From the NCBI GenBank assembly GCA_026545765.1, contig CM048844.1, positions 72,339,035-72,403,034 of the forward strand: a stretch of DNA of 64,000 bases, given 5' to 3'. The stretch is from Plantago major. Lineage: Eukaryota > Streptophyta > Magnoliopsida > Lamiales > Plantaginaceae. The notes beneath the pieces are model-generated. The model did no database searches. It saw nothing but the letters and a program-made list of their open reading frames with translations, and was not told where the DNA came from. Made by a program: the position numbers and the translations under genes. Below, one piece after another: positions 9,947 through 21,800 of the stretch (positions are counted from its first letter, which is position 1; each line of letters begins with the position of its first letter).

Positions 9947-12130
9947 TTATCATTCGGGCAATCCAATGAAGTAATTAGAACATTCAAATAAAGTAAGGCT
10001 CTGTTTTCTTCAACTTAAAACTCATTCAACTCAGTTCCATCCAGTTAAGTTCAATTCAGCTCTGTTTAGTATTATTTTATGCTATACTTGTGCCACGGTT
10101 CCATTCAGTTCGGTTTAGTTCAGTAAATTTCAGTTCAAGAGAATATAGCCTAAGTTGAGAGGCGTAATCTCAATCGGTAACTCCAATAGGTTGGAGGGAA
10201 CGAGAAAACGAGTCGACAAGGGCAAGGGGACTAAGAGGTAATTCAACTAGGATATGTTCTCTCACAGAAAAACCAAAATCGCCAACCACATCTTAAAAAT
10301 AAGATTCATTAAAATGATATGTTGACAATCCGTCAACTATCTGGGGAAAAATGGTAGAGACTCTAGAATCTATACGAGATCTACTATAATTATTATACTA
10401 TAATGCTCGAACTAGGTAGCCCACTGAATTCCTAATTTGACTATTATCATCAACACTACATATGAATGAATAGAAGCTTAGACGTTAGTCAAATTATTAA
10501 GCATGCGTAAACAAATTCATGCATGTAGGTTAGTTTTAAGCTAAATGAAATAAGAGTGTAGTTGCCACCAATACATTTTTTAATTTCACATATTATTCGT
10601 ACAATTTCACGATGTCACTCATGTGCTACGTGCTTTTGTGTGAAAACGCAATTGTATAATTTAACGGTGAATATATGATTGTTTGTTCCGCTCAAATTGA
10701 TTTTGTTGGTGGGGCTGTAAAAAGTATCTACTAAATTTAAACTATAATTGAATTCACCAATTTAATTTAAGATTAATTAGTGGTCAAATTTTTAGTTGTT
10801 CGACCTAGACAAAAAAAACATAAAAATCTTGTTTGGGCTTAAGGAATACATCTTCAAGTAAATCAATTATACAAGAAATGATTATTTGTCCACAAATATA
10901 AATCATTGTACTGCCTCATAAAGAAATACAATTTTACTATTTTGCGATCAACAGTCTTCGATTTTGACCACAAATTAATCTTAAACTTGTAGTAAATAAT
11001 TTAATAAAATAATATAATGAAATTTTGATAAGTAAAATTTTATTATATAATTTTAATCAAATAAGTTACTATTATAGTTGATCGGTAATTAATCCAATTT
11101 ATCATCGGGTCATTTTTGGTCACGAAAAAGTGTTTATGTAACTTTTAGATGCATACAAATATAGTTCATGTTTTATAGATAAATGAATTAATATGATTAT
11201 ATTGATTGTAAATTTATGTAATGTACATTCATAACAATAAATTGTGGCGCTGCGGCATTCATTCATACCGATGCAGCATTGCGCTGCGAACACAAAACGA
11301 TGCAGCATCAGTCATATCGCAGTAGCATTTTGAGATGGGAAAAATGTAAGAATAAATTGTTGACGCAGCAGCATTCATTCATATCGCAGTAGCATTTTGA
11401 GACGGAAAAAATGTAAGAATAAATTGTTGACGCAGCAGCATTCTTTCATATTGCAGTAGCATTTGAGATGGGAAAAATGTAAAAATAAATAGTTGACGCT
11501 GCAGCATTCATTCATATTGCTGCATCATCGTTCGCTGATTCAGATCTGTAATTGGGTAGTGGCGGTGGGTGGCCGGAGCTGGTGGTGGAGGTCGGTATAG
11601 TGAGAGGTTGAGCACACTGGCACATTAGATGTCCTTCGAGATTAGTGGAAATGAATTGGAAAAACTTCATTAACTATAACTACTTGGTTGTGGCCGGAGA
11701 TGGTAGTGGTGACCGGAGATGATGGTGGTGGTGGCCGGAGATTGTAGTGGTGGACGGGGATGGTGGTGATGGTTCCGCCGGAGATGGTGGTGGTGGTAGG
11801 AGATGGTAGTAGTGGTGGCCGGAGATGGTGATGGTGGCTTCGCCGGAGATGGTGATGGTGGTCGGAGTTGGTGGTGATTTCGCCGGAGTTGGTGGTGGTG
11901 GCCGGAGATGGTGGTGGTGCTATGGTGGTTATTTATTAATTTTTAATTTATTAAAAGTAATTATATATATATTTTAAATGAATAAAATTATAAGTATTTG
12001 AATTACTATAAATTTTATAAATAATTTTTTAATTGTGAAGCTTGCCATTTGTCATGTTTTTAATAGTGTACTAACGTTAGTACGATCTGACGTAATCTTG
12101 AGTTGCAAGCCCTTAAGTATGTATGATTAT

Positions 12131-13062
12131 TGTTGAGGGGTAAACCCTCGAACACTAACTAAACTATTACAAGTAACCTAATCTAGGATCCGCCTCCTAC
12201 TTGAAGTCCGAAGCAAGACTGGTCCGAGCTAGAGTACCTGAAAGGACTAAGTGGGGGGTTAGAATGGGTTACCCGGATTGCATATGTCAATCCGGTAAGA
12301 GACTTTACTCTAGAGAGAGTTGGAAGCTCTCAATGTAATAGTTATGAGGAAGGTTATGAAATCAAGAGTGTTTATCACTTAGGGATCCTCACTTTGATAT
12401 TGCTTATCACTTGGGAATTGTGACTTGTGACTTACCTTAAGGTCTTGGACCTTGTGCTACTTTTATAGTTATCATATGCTTGTGAGGTGGCTCACAAGAT
12501 GATGCCAAGTGTATGCTTCAGATTTGGACTCCAATGCTACATTTGGCCCATGGCCCATTAGTGAGTAGTAATCCAATACTAATTAATGGGCCTGTGAGGG
12601 TAGTTTGGACCTTTCCCTATGAGAGTACTGTTCCGCATGTTGGGTCCGTGTAAGTTCCTCGGACAGATCTGTATGCTTAGTTGATCTGGCCTTGGGCAAC
12701 TCAAGGTGCCCGGACCTAGAGTTCCACGGAAGTATCCTTTGGTTACATTATATCGTTTGGTCTTCTTGTGATGGTGGCGTCAAGATTCTCTCGTCCGGTC
12801 CATTTAGCATCTTAGGGACGGTTGTGGTACTTGGAAGGACCATGTGACCTTTTGTCAGGTTCGGAAGTCATCCATCTAGCTTGGTCGGACCTAGCTGAAA
12901 TGGCGTGCTGACTTGTAGATACTAGTTGACCTGAGATGGTTTCCTTTATGTCGGACCATTCGAAGGTCGGACTAGCAATGAATAGGCTATCTCAGCCTTG
13001 ATGCGCTTTAGGACACGCTCTTTGGCGCCCTTAACGGATTGGACACATGTCCGTATCAACGT
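12131..13062 (-). repeat. 3' LTR of element A (right copy)
   Basis: It runs from TGTTGAGGGG to TATCAACG on the plus strand, about 932 bp. It is preceded by the ATTAT target duplication and bordered inside by the polypurine tract. It differs from the 5' LTR in small clusters, for instance GGGACGG where the other copies read GGACTGACAG. Confidence 0.88.
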
Positions 13063-13659
13063 ATGTCCCCCTAGTTTCCAATTATCTTAGTAGAAGATAG
13101 TTGGTAACTATGAAGAGAACAAATGTGTTGTGGAGCGTGTCCGAATCGTTAACTGAAAAAGTAAAAAATCCTTTTTGTTAGGATCCGTCGTCCGTTTTCT
13201 TAGGAATTCAATATATCTCTCTCCCCCCCTCCCCCCCCCCCCTTTCCTTCTGATCAGTTATGTAATAGCTCGGGCGTAGATGGAAAAAATATTTGTATCC
13301 GAGATATATAGATCCGAAATGCGGTTAGGATATGGAAGTCCTCGTGGAAGAGTGTATAGGAAGTTATCCGTTGGACCGAATATGTGAAATGGTCCTCTGG
13401 GCGTTGATCCGTAAATCAAAGAGGCCAATGAGTTACTGTCCATGGGGAAAGATCCCGGGTAAAGCGATGCGACTGTTGGATTGGAAAGATATCAACGGTT
13501 GGGATTTTAAACCCAATTGATGTGACGCCTCTGACGAGCTTTAAATGTGATGTACTGTTAGCCAGCCACTTGTGAACCGGCACAGCCGTTGGATTAAAAA
13601 GATCAACAGTTGGTGTTTGAATCCGAGTGATGTGACTCTTGGCTTTCCCAAATTGCCCT

Positions 13660-13667
13660 TATAAATA
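13660..13667 (+). promoter_or_regulatory. TATA box of large antisense gene (right copy)
   Basis: TATAAATA on the plus strand, opposite to pol. Transcription would start about 30 bp downstream, near 13,690, giving a leader that is spliced to the exon carrying the ATG at 14,374. Confidence 0.55.
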
Positions 13668-13861
13668 GTCAGCCCATCAGTCGCTTTCACACTTTAGCCA
13701 CATCGAAACTCAGAGCGACTCTCAAGCAATTTCGAGCAATCAAAGATCGATCCGAGCAACTGAAACTCGCAAAATCTTGGGATTTCCAGTTGAGGTTTGT
13801 ACCCTCGGAGAGCTAGAAAGGCTTCGTCGTCCGTCTAAGCTTAAGAATTCAACTTTGCCAA

Positions 13862-14372
13862 GTAAGTACACCTCAACTCTTTCTGAAGCTTTTTGTCTTT
13901 GCGATATGCCTGCTGCACGCCGAGTATGTTGTTGCCTTAGTTGAGTATCCACTTGTTGATTCCGTAATTTCGAATGTTTCTATTGATAGGTTTCAGCAGT
14001 GTACTTAGTTGGAATACTCGTCCTTTGTGCTGTAGCGTACCAATCTCCTTTACTGGTATCTTGTCGATTCATTTAGTATGCCATTCCCAATGTAACCAAA
14101 CTTAACAATGCATGCTTATTTGGTGATATATTGGTGTCGATTGGCACAGTCTCTTGTAAGCTAATCCTGCTGCCATGATGCATGGGACAGATGATGGTGC
14201 CATTGGCACGTCTCTGTGTGCTAGGGTTTAGTGCCCATAACATTATGAGACTAATTCACATAGAAAGTCTGATAGGGTAGAATTTTCTCGGACCTTTTGA
14301 CATAATAAGATATATAAATGAACTCTCGGACAATCACAATCGTCGTTTCTGATCCGTTTCCTTCTGCCCTAG
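13862..14372 (+). other. Predicted 5'-UTR intron of large antisense gene
   Basis: The donor is CAA|GTAAGT and the acceptor is the pyrimidine-rich TTCCTTCTGCCCTAG|G, exactly one base before the ATG. Length is 511 nt. The layout (TATA, short leader, intron, ATG) is that of a normal plant gene rather than chance antisense sequence. Confidence 0.5.
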
Positions 14373-14373
14373 G

Positions 14374-16952
14374 ATGTCCGGGAGCGATAGTCAAAACGTT
14401 CACGAGGCTCAAGGTTACCATGACGGAGCAAATTTGGAGATCGAGTCCGCGGAGTTAACCACATCCGTAGGAGACTATCTGGTCGTGGATCTCGTGTCTT
14501 CCAGGGATTCCGGCGGCGAATGTGATACATCGAACCTCGGCCGACGGATCGATGGGCGGGGAGATGTTGCGGGCGAGGTCGCTAGTCGATCTCGGACCAT
14601 AGGTGGTGTTGTGGAGTCCGTGGATCCGAATTAGCCTCAAGCTGAGCAGGAAGGCAGCGGTGCTCGGGCAGATGATTTTGAAATGTTCGAGGCCGGGGAA
14701 GAGGACCGTGTGGTGGCGGAAACAGGTCCGTCCAACCCTAGCACATCTGGGAGACCTGAAGGTGGTGAAGAGGAGGAGGAAGATGGTGAAGAAGAAGAGG
14801 ATGAGGATGAGGAGGAAGGAGAGGAAGGCTCTCCAGTCGCTCGCCTGTGGAGGCCTGGCGTCGGATTGTGTTACATCCTGTAGCGTCCGCTCAATCCAAT
14901 CTTCCGTTAGTAGAGGGTCGTGGTGCAAAGGCCGCGAGAATCAAATTGCCTCGTCCTGCGTCCGCCGTTGTGATAGGGGATGAATTTGGAGAGTTAAATG
15001 CGGACGGGCTTCTCCCCACTTGTCCGTCGAAGGTTAGGGCTGAGGACATTCCCGAGTGGAGGTGGAAGTGGGAGATCCTTGAGTCTGTTGAAATCATGGT
15101 TCCCGAGCTGGGACATGCATTTTACAATCCGCCCGTCAGGTACATGTGCGTGCATGAAGTAGCTTTCGCTTGTGGATGGAAGGTCCCTATTGCGCCAGAG
15201 ATAAAGCATATCCTGAACCACATCGGGATCAGTCCGAGTCAGGTTATCCCTAAGTCTTTGGGTAACCTTATTTGTTTCGTCATTTTTTGTAAAAAGAAGG
15301 GCAGGTGAATTTGAGAACTTTAGGCTTTTCCATGTTACCTTTAGTCAAAATCCTGTTTTATACTTTCGTAGCTAGAAAACCCTACAACTTCATTTCCGAC
15401 TCCATTTCTTCCTTGGGGTCGAAGTGGTGGGATAAGTACATTTTTGTGAGGATGGCTCTGAAACCTGGGATGTCCGAGAGGCAGCGAGAGCATTGGGGGC
15501 TGCCAACAAAGTTCCCAAGGGAGAGCATCCCGGACTGGCCCCCCCTTCCGAAGAACGTGGCTCCGTGGGTGGCGGAGATCCATAAGAAGAATGACCCACC
15601 TATGTACCCGTTCCATGAGCTGATCTGTCAGCCGCTGCCTTACTTGTGCGGACTGACCGACCCCGTGGAAGTTGGAGGAAAAACGGACTTCAGTAAGGAT
15701 TTTCAACTTAGGATTCGTGTTTTTCTTTCTTTGAAATGTTCCGTGCTGATCTTCCCTTTCCGCAATTCTGGTAATTCGTTCTTTATACGTCCGTGTCTGA
15801 CACTTCTATTTTGATGCGCAACTCATTGATTTGATTACATCATGTCGATGCTCCGAGAAAAGAAGAAACAACAGAGGGAACAAGCCCTGGAAGTCGCCGC
15901 TGGTCAGAGGACCAAAATCATCAACACATCCGCGGGTCTTCCTATGGCGGATCCGAAAAATCTTGGCGATGTTCTTGAGAGGAGGAAAAGCGGAACAAGG
16001 CGGAGAAGATCCACAGCCTTGGTGGTGCAAGCAAGGCAAAGGCCCCTACTACTCGGGCGCTTTGCCTCAAGCCCCGACTTCAGCATCTCCGCGCCCCAGT
16101 GGGAGGTGTTGATGCGGGATGCCATAACCTCGGGGCGAAAGAGGGGAGCAACCTCGAAGGCTTCCCTAGCGGCCAAGAGGCAGCAACTGTTGGGCTACTA
16201 TTGAGGAGGATCTGCACAAGGCCATAGCCACTTCCGCGGATGAGGTGGAGAAGGTGAAGCGATTGGAGATGCAACTGAAAGAAAAAGAAGTAATGTTCCA
16301 CAAGCTGAAGACAAGCTGGGAAGAGATCAAGTCGGACTTTGACTGGCAGGAGAATTTTGTCAGTAGGTCGATGAAGGCCTTCCTGGACTCAAAGGATATC
16401 CTGCTCGAGGACCTCCAATATGCTCGTCTTGAGGCTGGCCGTGACTTCATGAAGTCGAACTCTTTTAAGTTCTTCATGGCGGATAAGTCCGACGCCTCTC
16501 GCCTAGATGGGTTCTCATCCGCTATCGGTCAACTGCAATCCAAGGGATTACTTCCGCAGAACTTCAACTGGAAGGCGGAAGGATTGATTCCTTCCTCGGA
16601 TGCTAATGGCGTGGAGGTCCCTGTAGACAATGTCTCGGACGAACGGTTGGCCGCGTGCGAGTTTGCGGAGCTAGTCACTGAGGAGGGTGAGATCGAGATC
16701 AAGAACGGCAGACCCTTTCTCCCGAGGTGTGTCCCGGACGCCCTCCGAAAGGTATGCTTTGTACCTTTTGAGAACTACCGGGATTTCCTGAAGGACTGGT
16801 ACTACATGCCTTCTCGGGTCGTTGGTCTCGATGTGGATTTCAACTTGTTCGAGACTGCTGAATCCCTTGCCGCTCAAGTCGTCGCCAACACGCCTTCCGT
16901 CAATCTTCCTCAAACCGATGAAGCAGGTCCGAGCCAAGCTGGCCCCCAGTGA
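14374..16952 (+). pseudogene. Large antisense gene (aORF, Transposase_28-like) of element A, right copy
   Basis: The gene starts MSGSDSQNVHEAQ and reads opposite to pol. Its order is: an acidic Glu/Asp-rich stretch (14,760-14,830); the domain with HEVAFACGWKVPIAP and GISPSQVIPKSLG (about 15,110-15,300); the aromatic continuation KPYNFISDSISSLGSKWWDK (about 15,380-15,440); a basic linker (15,842-16,190); a coiled coil (16,245-16,480); and a C-terminal domain ending at TGA 16,950-16,952. The central domain fits the 'putative gypsy type transposon' family known from Tat elements; its molecular role is not established. The copy is broken by GAG to TAG at about 14,632, by several frameshifts, and by loss of the intron-containing segment near 16,190. 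Confidence 0.65.
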
Positions 16953-16957
16953 GAAGT

Positions 16958-16972
16958 CCGGGGTATGCCCCG
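16958..16972 (+). other. Post-stop hairpin of large antisense gene (right copy)
   Basis: CCGGGGTATGCCCCG begins 5 nt after the TGA. The 5 bp stem with TATG loop is the best preserved copy of the motif found after every recognised antisense gene in this window. Confidence 0.7.
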
Positions 16973-17375
16973 TGAAAATTCTGTACTTGTTGAATTTGCC
17001 TATTGAATTTGTTCTCTTTTGATGGCGCGGAATGTCGCCACGTACAATGCTTTTATTCCTTCTCAGCTGTAGTAATTATCCGTGAAGCTATGCTTCCCAT
17101 ACTTTTGAATCAATACTTGCTCTCTTCTTTGCTTCCTTCTTATTCGTTGTTCATAAAATACACATCTTTTAAGAACACGGATCGCTGTTGATGGCGTTTG
17201 ATGTAGAAATCAAACCATCATCTTTCCGATCCTCGGACCGTTCGTTCTTTGGGATGCGTAATTCTTCTAGAAGGAGGAAGGTGAAACAGTGAAATAGTCA
17301 TTATGACTGCGTCTTTTCATCTTCCTAGCCGTTGGATGATTGACAAGTGGTGTGATCGTAAAGATCCATCGCTAC

Positions 17376-17383
17376 TATAAATA
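17376..17383 (+). promoter_or_regulatory. TATA box of the small antisense gene
   Basis: TATAAATA lies 97 bp upstream of the ATG at 17,480, on the same strand and opposite to pol. Transcription would start near 17,410, with a leader of about 70 nt. Confidence 0.55.
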
Positions 17384-17479
17384 AGCCTATGGTAATTGCT
17401 CCTTTCTTACTGTTGTACTTTTCACCAATCTCTCCTTGTTTAGCACACTCAATTTTCAAAAGAGGCATATTTCTTCAGG

Positions 17480-17761
17480 ATGTCGGAATCCGATGGGGAA
17501 GAATATCAGCATTGGGTAAACTGTGCTTGCGGGAACATGCATCCGCTGATTTACCCGGGTAAAGGGATCGCGGATGACCCAATCATTCTTGATTTTGAAG
17601 GCGACCCCCCTCTATGTCCGGGGATAGCCAGGAGGTTAGCTGAGGAAGAAAGGGAGCAGATGCTGAAAATGATCCGTAGGAGGATCCGAATGCAGCAGCA
17701 AGCTCGTCAGGCTCAAAGCGGTGGCTCGGAGTCCCAAGGCTCAACTTCCGGAATCCGTTGA
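17480..17761 (+). CDS. Small antisense gene of element A, 93 aa, unknown (right copy)
   Basis: This intact 93-residue frame starts MSESDGEEYQHW and ends SGIR. An acidic start is followed by a short cysteine cluster CACGNMHP, an aspartate-rich middle, and an arginine/glutamine-rich helix RRRIRMQQQARQAQ. It lies downstream of the large antisense gene on the same strand, with its own TATA box, so it appears to be an independent gene. Unlike its large neighbour it is free of frameshifts in both arms. It resembles no family I can name. Confidence 0.6.
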   Translation: MSESDGEEYQHWVNCACGNMHPLIYPGKGIADDPIILDFEGDPPLCPGIARRLAEEEREQMLKMIRRRIRMQQQARQAQSGGSESQGSTSGIR

Positions 17762-17771
17762 AGGAACAAGG

Positions 17772-17785
17772 CGGGGTATGCCCCG
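17772..17785 (+). other. Post-stop hairpin of the small antisense gene (right copy)
   Basis: CGGGGTATGCCCCG starts 10 nt after the TGA at 17,759-17,761. It is identical in its 14 core bases to the motif after the large antisense gene. Confidence 0.7.
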
Positions 17786-18558
17786 TAGAAGTATGTATAT
17801 GGTCCTCGGACCTTGACAGATTGTACCTTTCGTGTGTATATGCTCGGATAATTTTGTTTATAAAATTCGGACTACTTTCATCAGATGAAATCGCCACCTT
17901 TTTCTTATTCGTACTTCATCGGATTATATTGACGCACATATCCTTGCAAGATGACCAACGAATACAAACTTGGACGTGGTTGATGGGCTTGTTTAGGTTT
18001 GATTGGATAAGCTCCTCTGACCCAACATTGTTCAACCCAAATGGGTGACTCAAGCCCATTGCTGACGTCAATCTGTTGGCGTGGCGGACGCTGATTGGTT
18101 GGAGTGTTCTATAAAAAGACACGACCCAAGTACCAAAACCGTATAAACTGATCCCAAATTCTTCTTTATCTATCTATGTCATTTTGACTTGTCTGCCCTC
18201 CAGGTCTACTGTCTCTTTTCTAGGGAAGGTGATCTTGGATGCTCGAAGTAAACCATTAAAGCCGGACCTCTTCTCCTTTGTTCCAATCCTACTTTAGTGG
18301 CTCGAATTTCTCTGGAATTGGTAATGGTCTCCTGATTTCAAGAGAGTTGGAGTCTCTAAAGACGGTTAGGCAGAGATCTTAGTCGTCGTTTCGACTTGTA
18401 TATACCATTGTTTGTTGGTACTTTGTTTTCCCCAGACACTAGATCTACATTACCATGGTACGGTGATATCATGAAAGATTCTGTCATGTCTAACCATTTT
18501 TCCATGTGCAGGTAGATCAAGTTCCTGGTCTCCACTGAAACTATACTTTCCGATTGAT

Positions 18559-18834
18559 ATGGAAAAAGCTTTTCCTGACGGAGGAATAGTCTCGACGGAT
18601 GATGACGTATCTCCAAAGAATTTCTCTATTGAATATGTATCATATCTTGTAGGTCCGGATAAAGATCCGAGATTTGTAGACTGCAAAGACAGTGTTTTGT
18701 ATACTTTGTTCTCTAGTATGAATAAAATTCATTGCGTGACTTTTCTTGTCAACGTGAACGCGAAACTTCGAATTTGCGAATTGAAAGATAAAAGTTGTAT
18801 TGATTTGCCTGAAATTCAATTACAACTTGCTTGA
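18559..18834 (+). CDS. Antisense ORF 3 of element A (right copy), unknown
   Basis: It starts MEKAFPDGGIVSTDD and is the counterpart of 279-596. The open frame continues upstream to an acceptor-like CATGTGCAG at about 18,511. It stops where the right copy is deleted into the integrase gene, so its original C-terminus is lost. No post-stop hairpin is associated with it. Protein identity is unknown. Confidence 0.35.
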   Translation: MEKAFPDGGIVSTDDDVSPKNFSIEYVSYLVGPDKDPRFVDCKDSVLYTLFSSMNKIHCVTFLVNVNAKLRICELKDKSCIDLPEIQLQLA

Positions 18835-21800
18835 TACCTATGGATATTAGCCAGTGCTTCAGTTCTTTTCTGTTCCAGCATGTCCAGATCGAATATCCGA
18901 GCTTCGTGATTGACGGAATCATCGAACTCTTGGACTCTCATAGTCTCGACTGTAATTTCCGCTGGTATGACTGCTTCCGAGCCATAAACCAAAGCGAATG
19001 GGGTTTCTCTAGTTGCGGTCCGCGCAGTAGTGCGATGAGCCCATAGTACGCCATCTAGGTCGTCCGCCCAGCTTTCTTGAGAAGTTCTCAACCGCTTTTC
19101 CAGGATCTTGACTATCGTCTTGTTTGTGGACTCGGCTTGTCCATTAGCTTGCGGATACCAATGAGATGTAAACGTTGTTCAATCTTGAAGGGCCTTGACC
19201 ATTCCTTGAGCTATTGCACGAAAATTGAGCACCATTGTCCAAGACAAGAACTACTGGGTAGGCAAGCGGCAAATGATGTTTTTCAAAATGAAGGTCCTTT
19301 TCGACTTTCCGTAATGGTTGCCACAGCTTCTGCTTCTACCCATTTGGTGAAATATTCCACGGCCACAATCAGGAATTTCTTCTGTTGAGTACCCCTCGGG
19401 AACGGTCCGACAATATCGATGCCCCATTGATCAAACGGACATGCTATGATTGACGGAATCATAGGATGTGTCGGACGATGTGGAATGTTCGCATAATATT
19501 GACAATCAAGGCATCTCCGAGCGTGGTCGGCGGAATCTTTATCAATGCTAGGCCAGTAATAGCCTTGTCGTATGATTTTCTGGCAAGAGTTCTTCCCCCA
19601 GAATGACTTTCGCAGCTTCCGTTGTGTATCTCTTCCAGCAGAGTCTTTGCTTCTTGCGGGCTCAAACACCTCAAGTGAGTCCCGTCAAAAGATCTTTTGT
19701 ACAAATCTTCTCCAAGTATAAAGTATCTGTTCGCTCAGCACTGCATGCTCCTTGATTCCTTCATATCAGCTGGTAGAGATCCGTCCTTGAGATAGTTAAA
19801 GATGTCAGTCATCCAGTTTCTTCCTGTGTCAGTTATCATGACAGCTGAATTGAGACTCATGATGGATGAGTCAGTAATAGTGAGTAGGATTACTCTCCTC
19901 GTGTCCAGAGCCGCTGTTGCGGATGCGTATTTTGCCAGAGCGTCCGCTCTTTCATTCCAGGCTCTGTCAAACTTTTCCAGGGTAAATTCCTCAAAGTAGC
20001 TGGCTTCCTGCTTGAGTAGTTCAAGATACTTGATCATCGAAGGACCTTTTGTGGCAAAAGTTCCTGAAAATTGAGCTTCAACTAGCTGTGAGTCCGTGTA
20101 AGCTTTGAGCTTCCGGACTTGCAGGGATTTGGCCAGACGTAGCCCGGCTAACAATGCTTCATACTCAGCCTCATTATTGGTGACTTTGAATTCCAAGGAT
20201 ATCGCATAGTCGAGTTCCGCGCCATCAGGGCTCTTAAGATAGATTCCAATCCCTCCCACTCTTCCAGTGGAGGAACCATCCACTTCCAATGTCCAGATAT
20301 CATAAGGATGTTTTTCAGTTTGGAGATCTTCTATAAGCTCCTGAGATTCCAACCTTTGTTCCTCTTTTTCTTTGATTCCCGGTCAGGAGTTGTTAGTACC
20401 GGATCTGCTTGTGACATCGTCAAGAAGGAACATTTGGTTGACCTGAGTTCCCTCATATGATGCAGGCAGGACTGATTGATGAATTGAGCATCCTCGAGGT
20501 TTTCTGGGTTGAACTTCGGCGGAACTGGCTTCCGGATAATCTGCTTGGTGATTAGGCATTCAAATGCCTGTTTGTTAGGGACTTTCTCTGAATTCGCCTC
20601 AGGATATTCCTCTAAGAAGTCTGCGAGGACTTGAGCCCTCCTAGCTGACGGAGCCTGATAGAAAATGTCGTATTCACTCAGCTCGATCGCCCACTTAGAG
20701 AGTCGTCCTGATTGATCGGGCTTTCTCAGGACCTGTTTCAAAGGTTCCGTAGTTAGTACCACTATTTTGTGAGACTTGAAGTATGATTTTAACCGCCTTG
20801 CGGTGTAAACCAAAGTATATGCAAATTTCTCAATCTTCACGTATCTTGTCTCCGCCCCAACAAGGGCTTTACTAAGATAGTAGATTGGCAAGTGATCATT
20901 AGCTTGAATCCGTACTAATACGGAACTCATTGCCTCTTCCGTGATTGCTAGGTAGAGGTAGAGTGGTTCTCCTTCGACGGGTTTGGAGAGCAGTGGAGGG
21001 GAATGGAGGTACATTTTCAGTTTCTCGAAAGCCTCAGAACATTCCGCGGTCCACTCAAAGCTCTCTCCTTTCCGGAGGATTTTGAAGAACGGAAGATTCT
21101 TCTCAGCAGAGCGTGAAATAAAACGACTTAAGGACATGAGACGTCCTATGAGTTGTTGTACCTCATTAAGGTTCTTCGGATGCGGCAGATCTAGGATTGC
21201 CTTGATCTTCTCGGGGTTTGCGCTTATCCCCCTCTCTGTGACCATGTATCCGAGGAATTTTCCTCCTTTCCTCGAGCGTGCACTTTTAGATTGATTTCAT
21301 TCCGTACTTCCTAAGGATAGCGAAGCACTTGTTCAAATGATGCACATGTTGCTCTTCAGTTTTGCTCTTGACGATCATGTCATCCACGTACACTGCCATG
21401 GTTTTCCCAATTTCTTCCTTGAACATCTGGTTCACCAGTCGTTGGTAAGTGGCTCCCGCATTTTTCAATCCGAAGCGCATCACCTTGAAGCAGTATACCC
21501 CCCCTGCAGCGAAGAAAGCTGTTTTCTTGATGTCCTCCTTGGCCATCCGAATTTGGTAAAAACCTTGGTATGCGTCCATAAAACTCAGTAACGCACATCC
21601 GGACGTGGAGTCAACCAACTGATCTATTCGTGGTAAAGGGTACGGGTCCTTTGGACAGAACTTGTTCAACCTAGTGAAGTCGTTGCACATCCGCCATTTG
21701 CCTGGTGATTTCTCTACCAAAACCACGTTGCAAACCCGATCAAAGTAACAGACTTCTTCGATATGCGCTGCTTTCAGGAGTCGATCAACTTCAGCGGATA

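Larger units (their letters stand above)
8846..10474. other. Spacer between the inverted-repeat arms
   Basis: This unique sequence separates the arms. Mirrored homology stops at GACTAACGTCTAA on the left and starts again at TTAGACGTTAGTC on the right. It contains the FAR1-type domain fragment and a 281 bp tandem duplication. From 9,950 to 10,474 I see no gene. Confidence 0.7.
10475..18830. repeat. Right arm of giant inverted repeat
   Basis: This is the mirror of 1-8,845. It includes non-LTR flank (10,475-12,130), the 3' LTR, the antisense genes and the start of pol of element A. Homology stops at about 18,830, where the right copy has a deletion joining the integrase frame directly to the 3' non-coding region. 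Confidence 0.85.

Noticed and set aside
7212-12130. Inverted repeat explained only as the TIRs of a DNA transposon
   Set aside because: Mirrored homology continues outwards through the LTRs and antisense genes, so TIRs alone cannot account for it.
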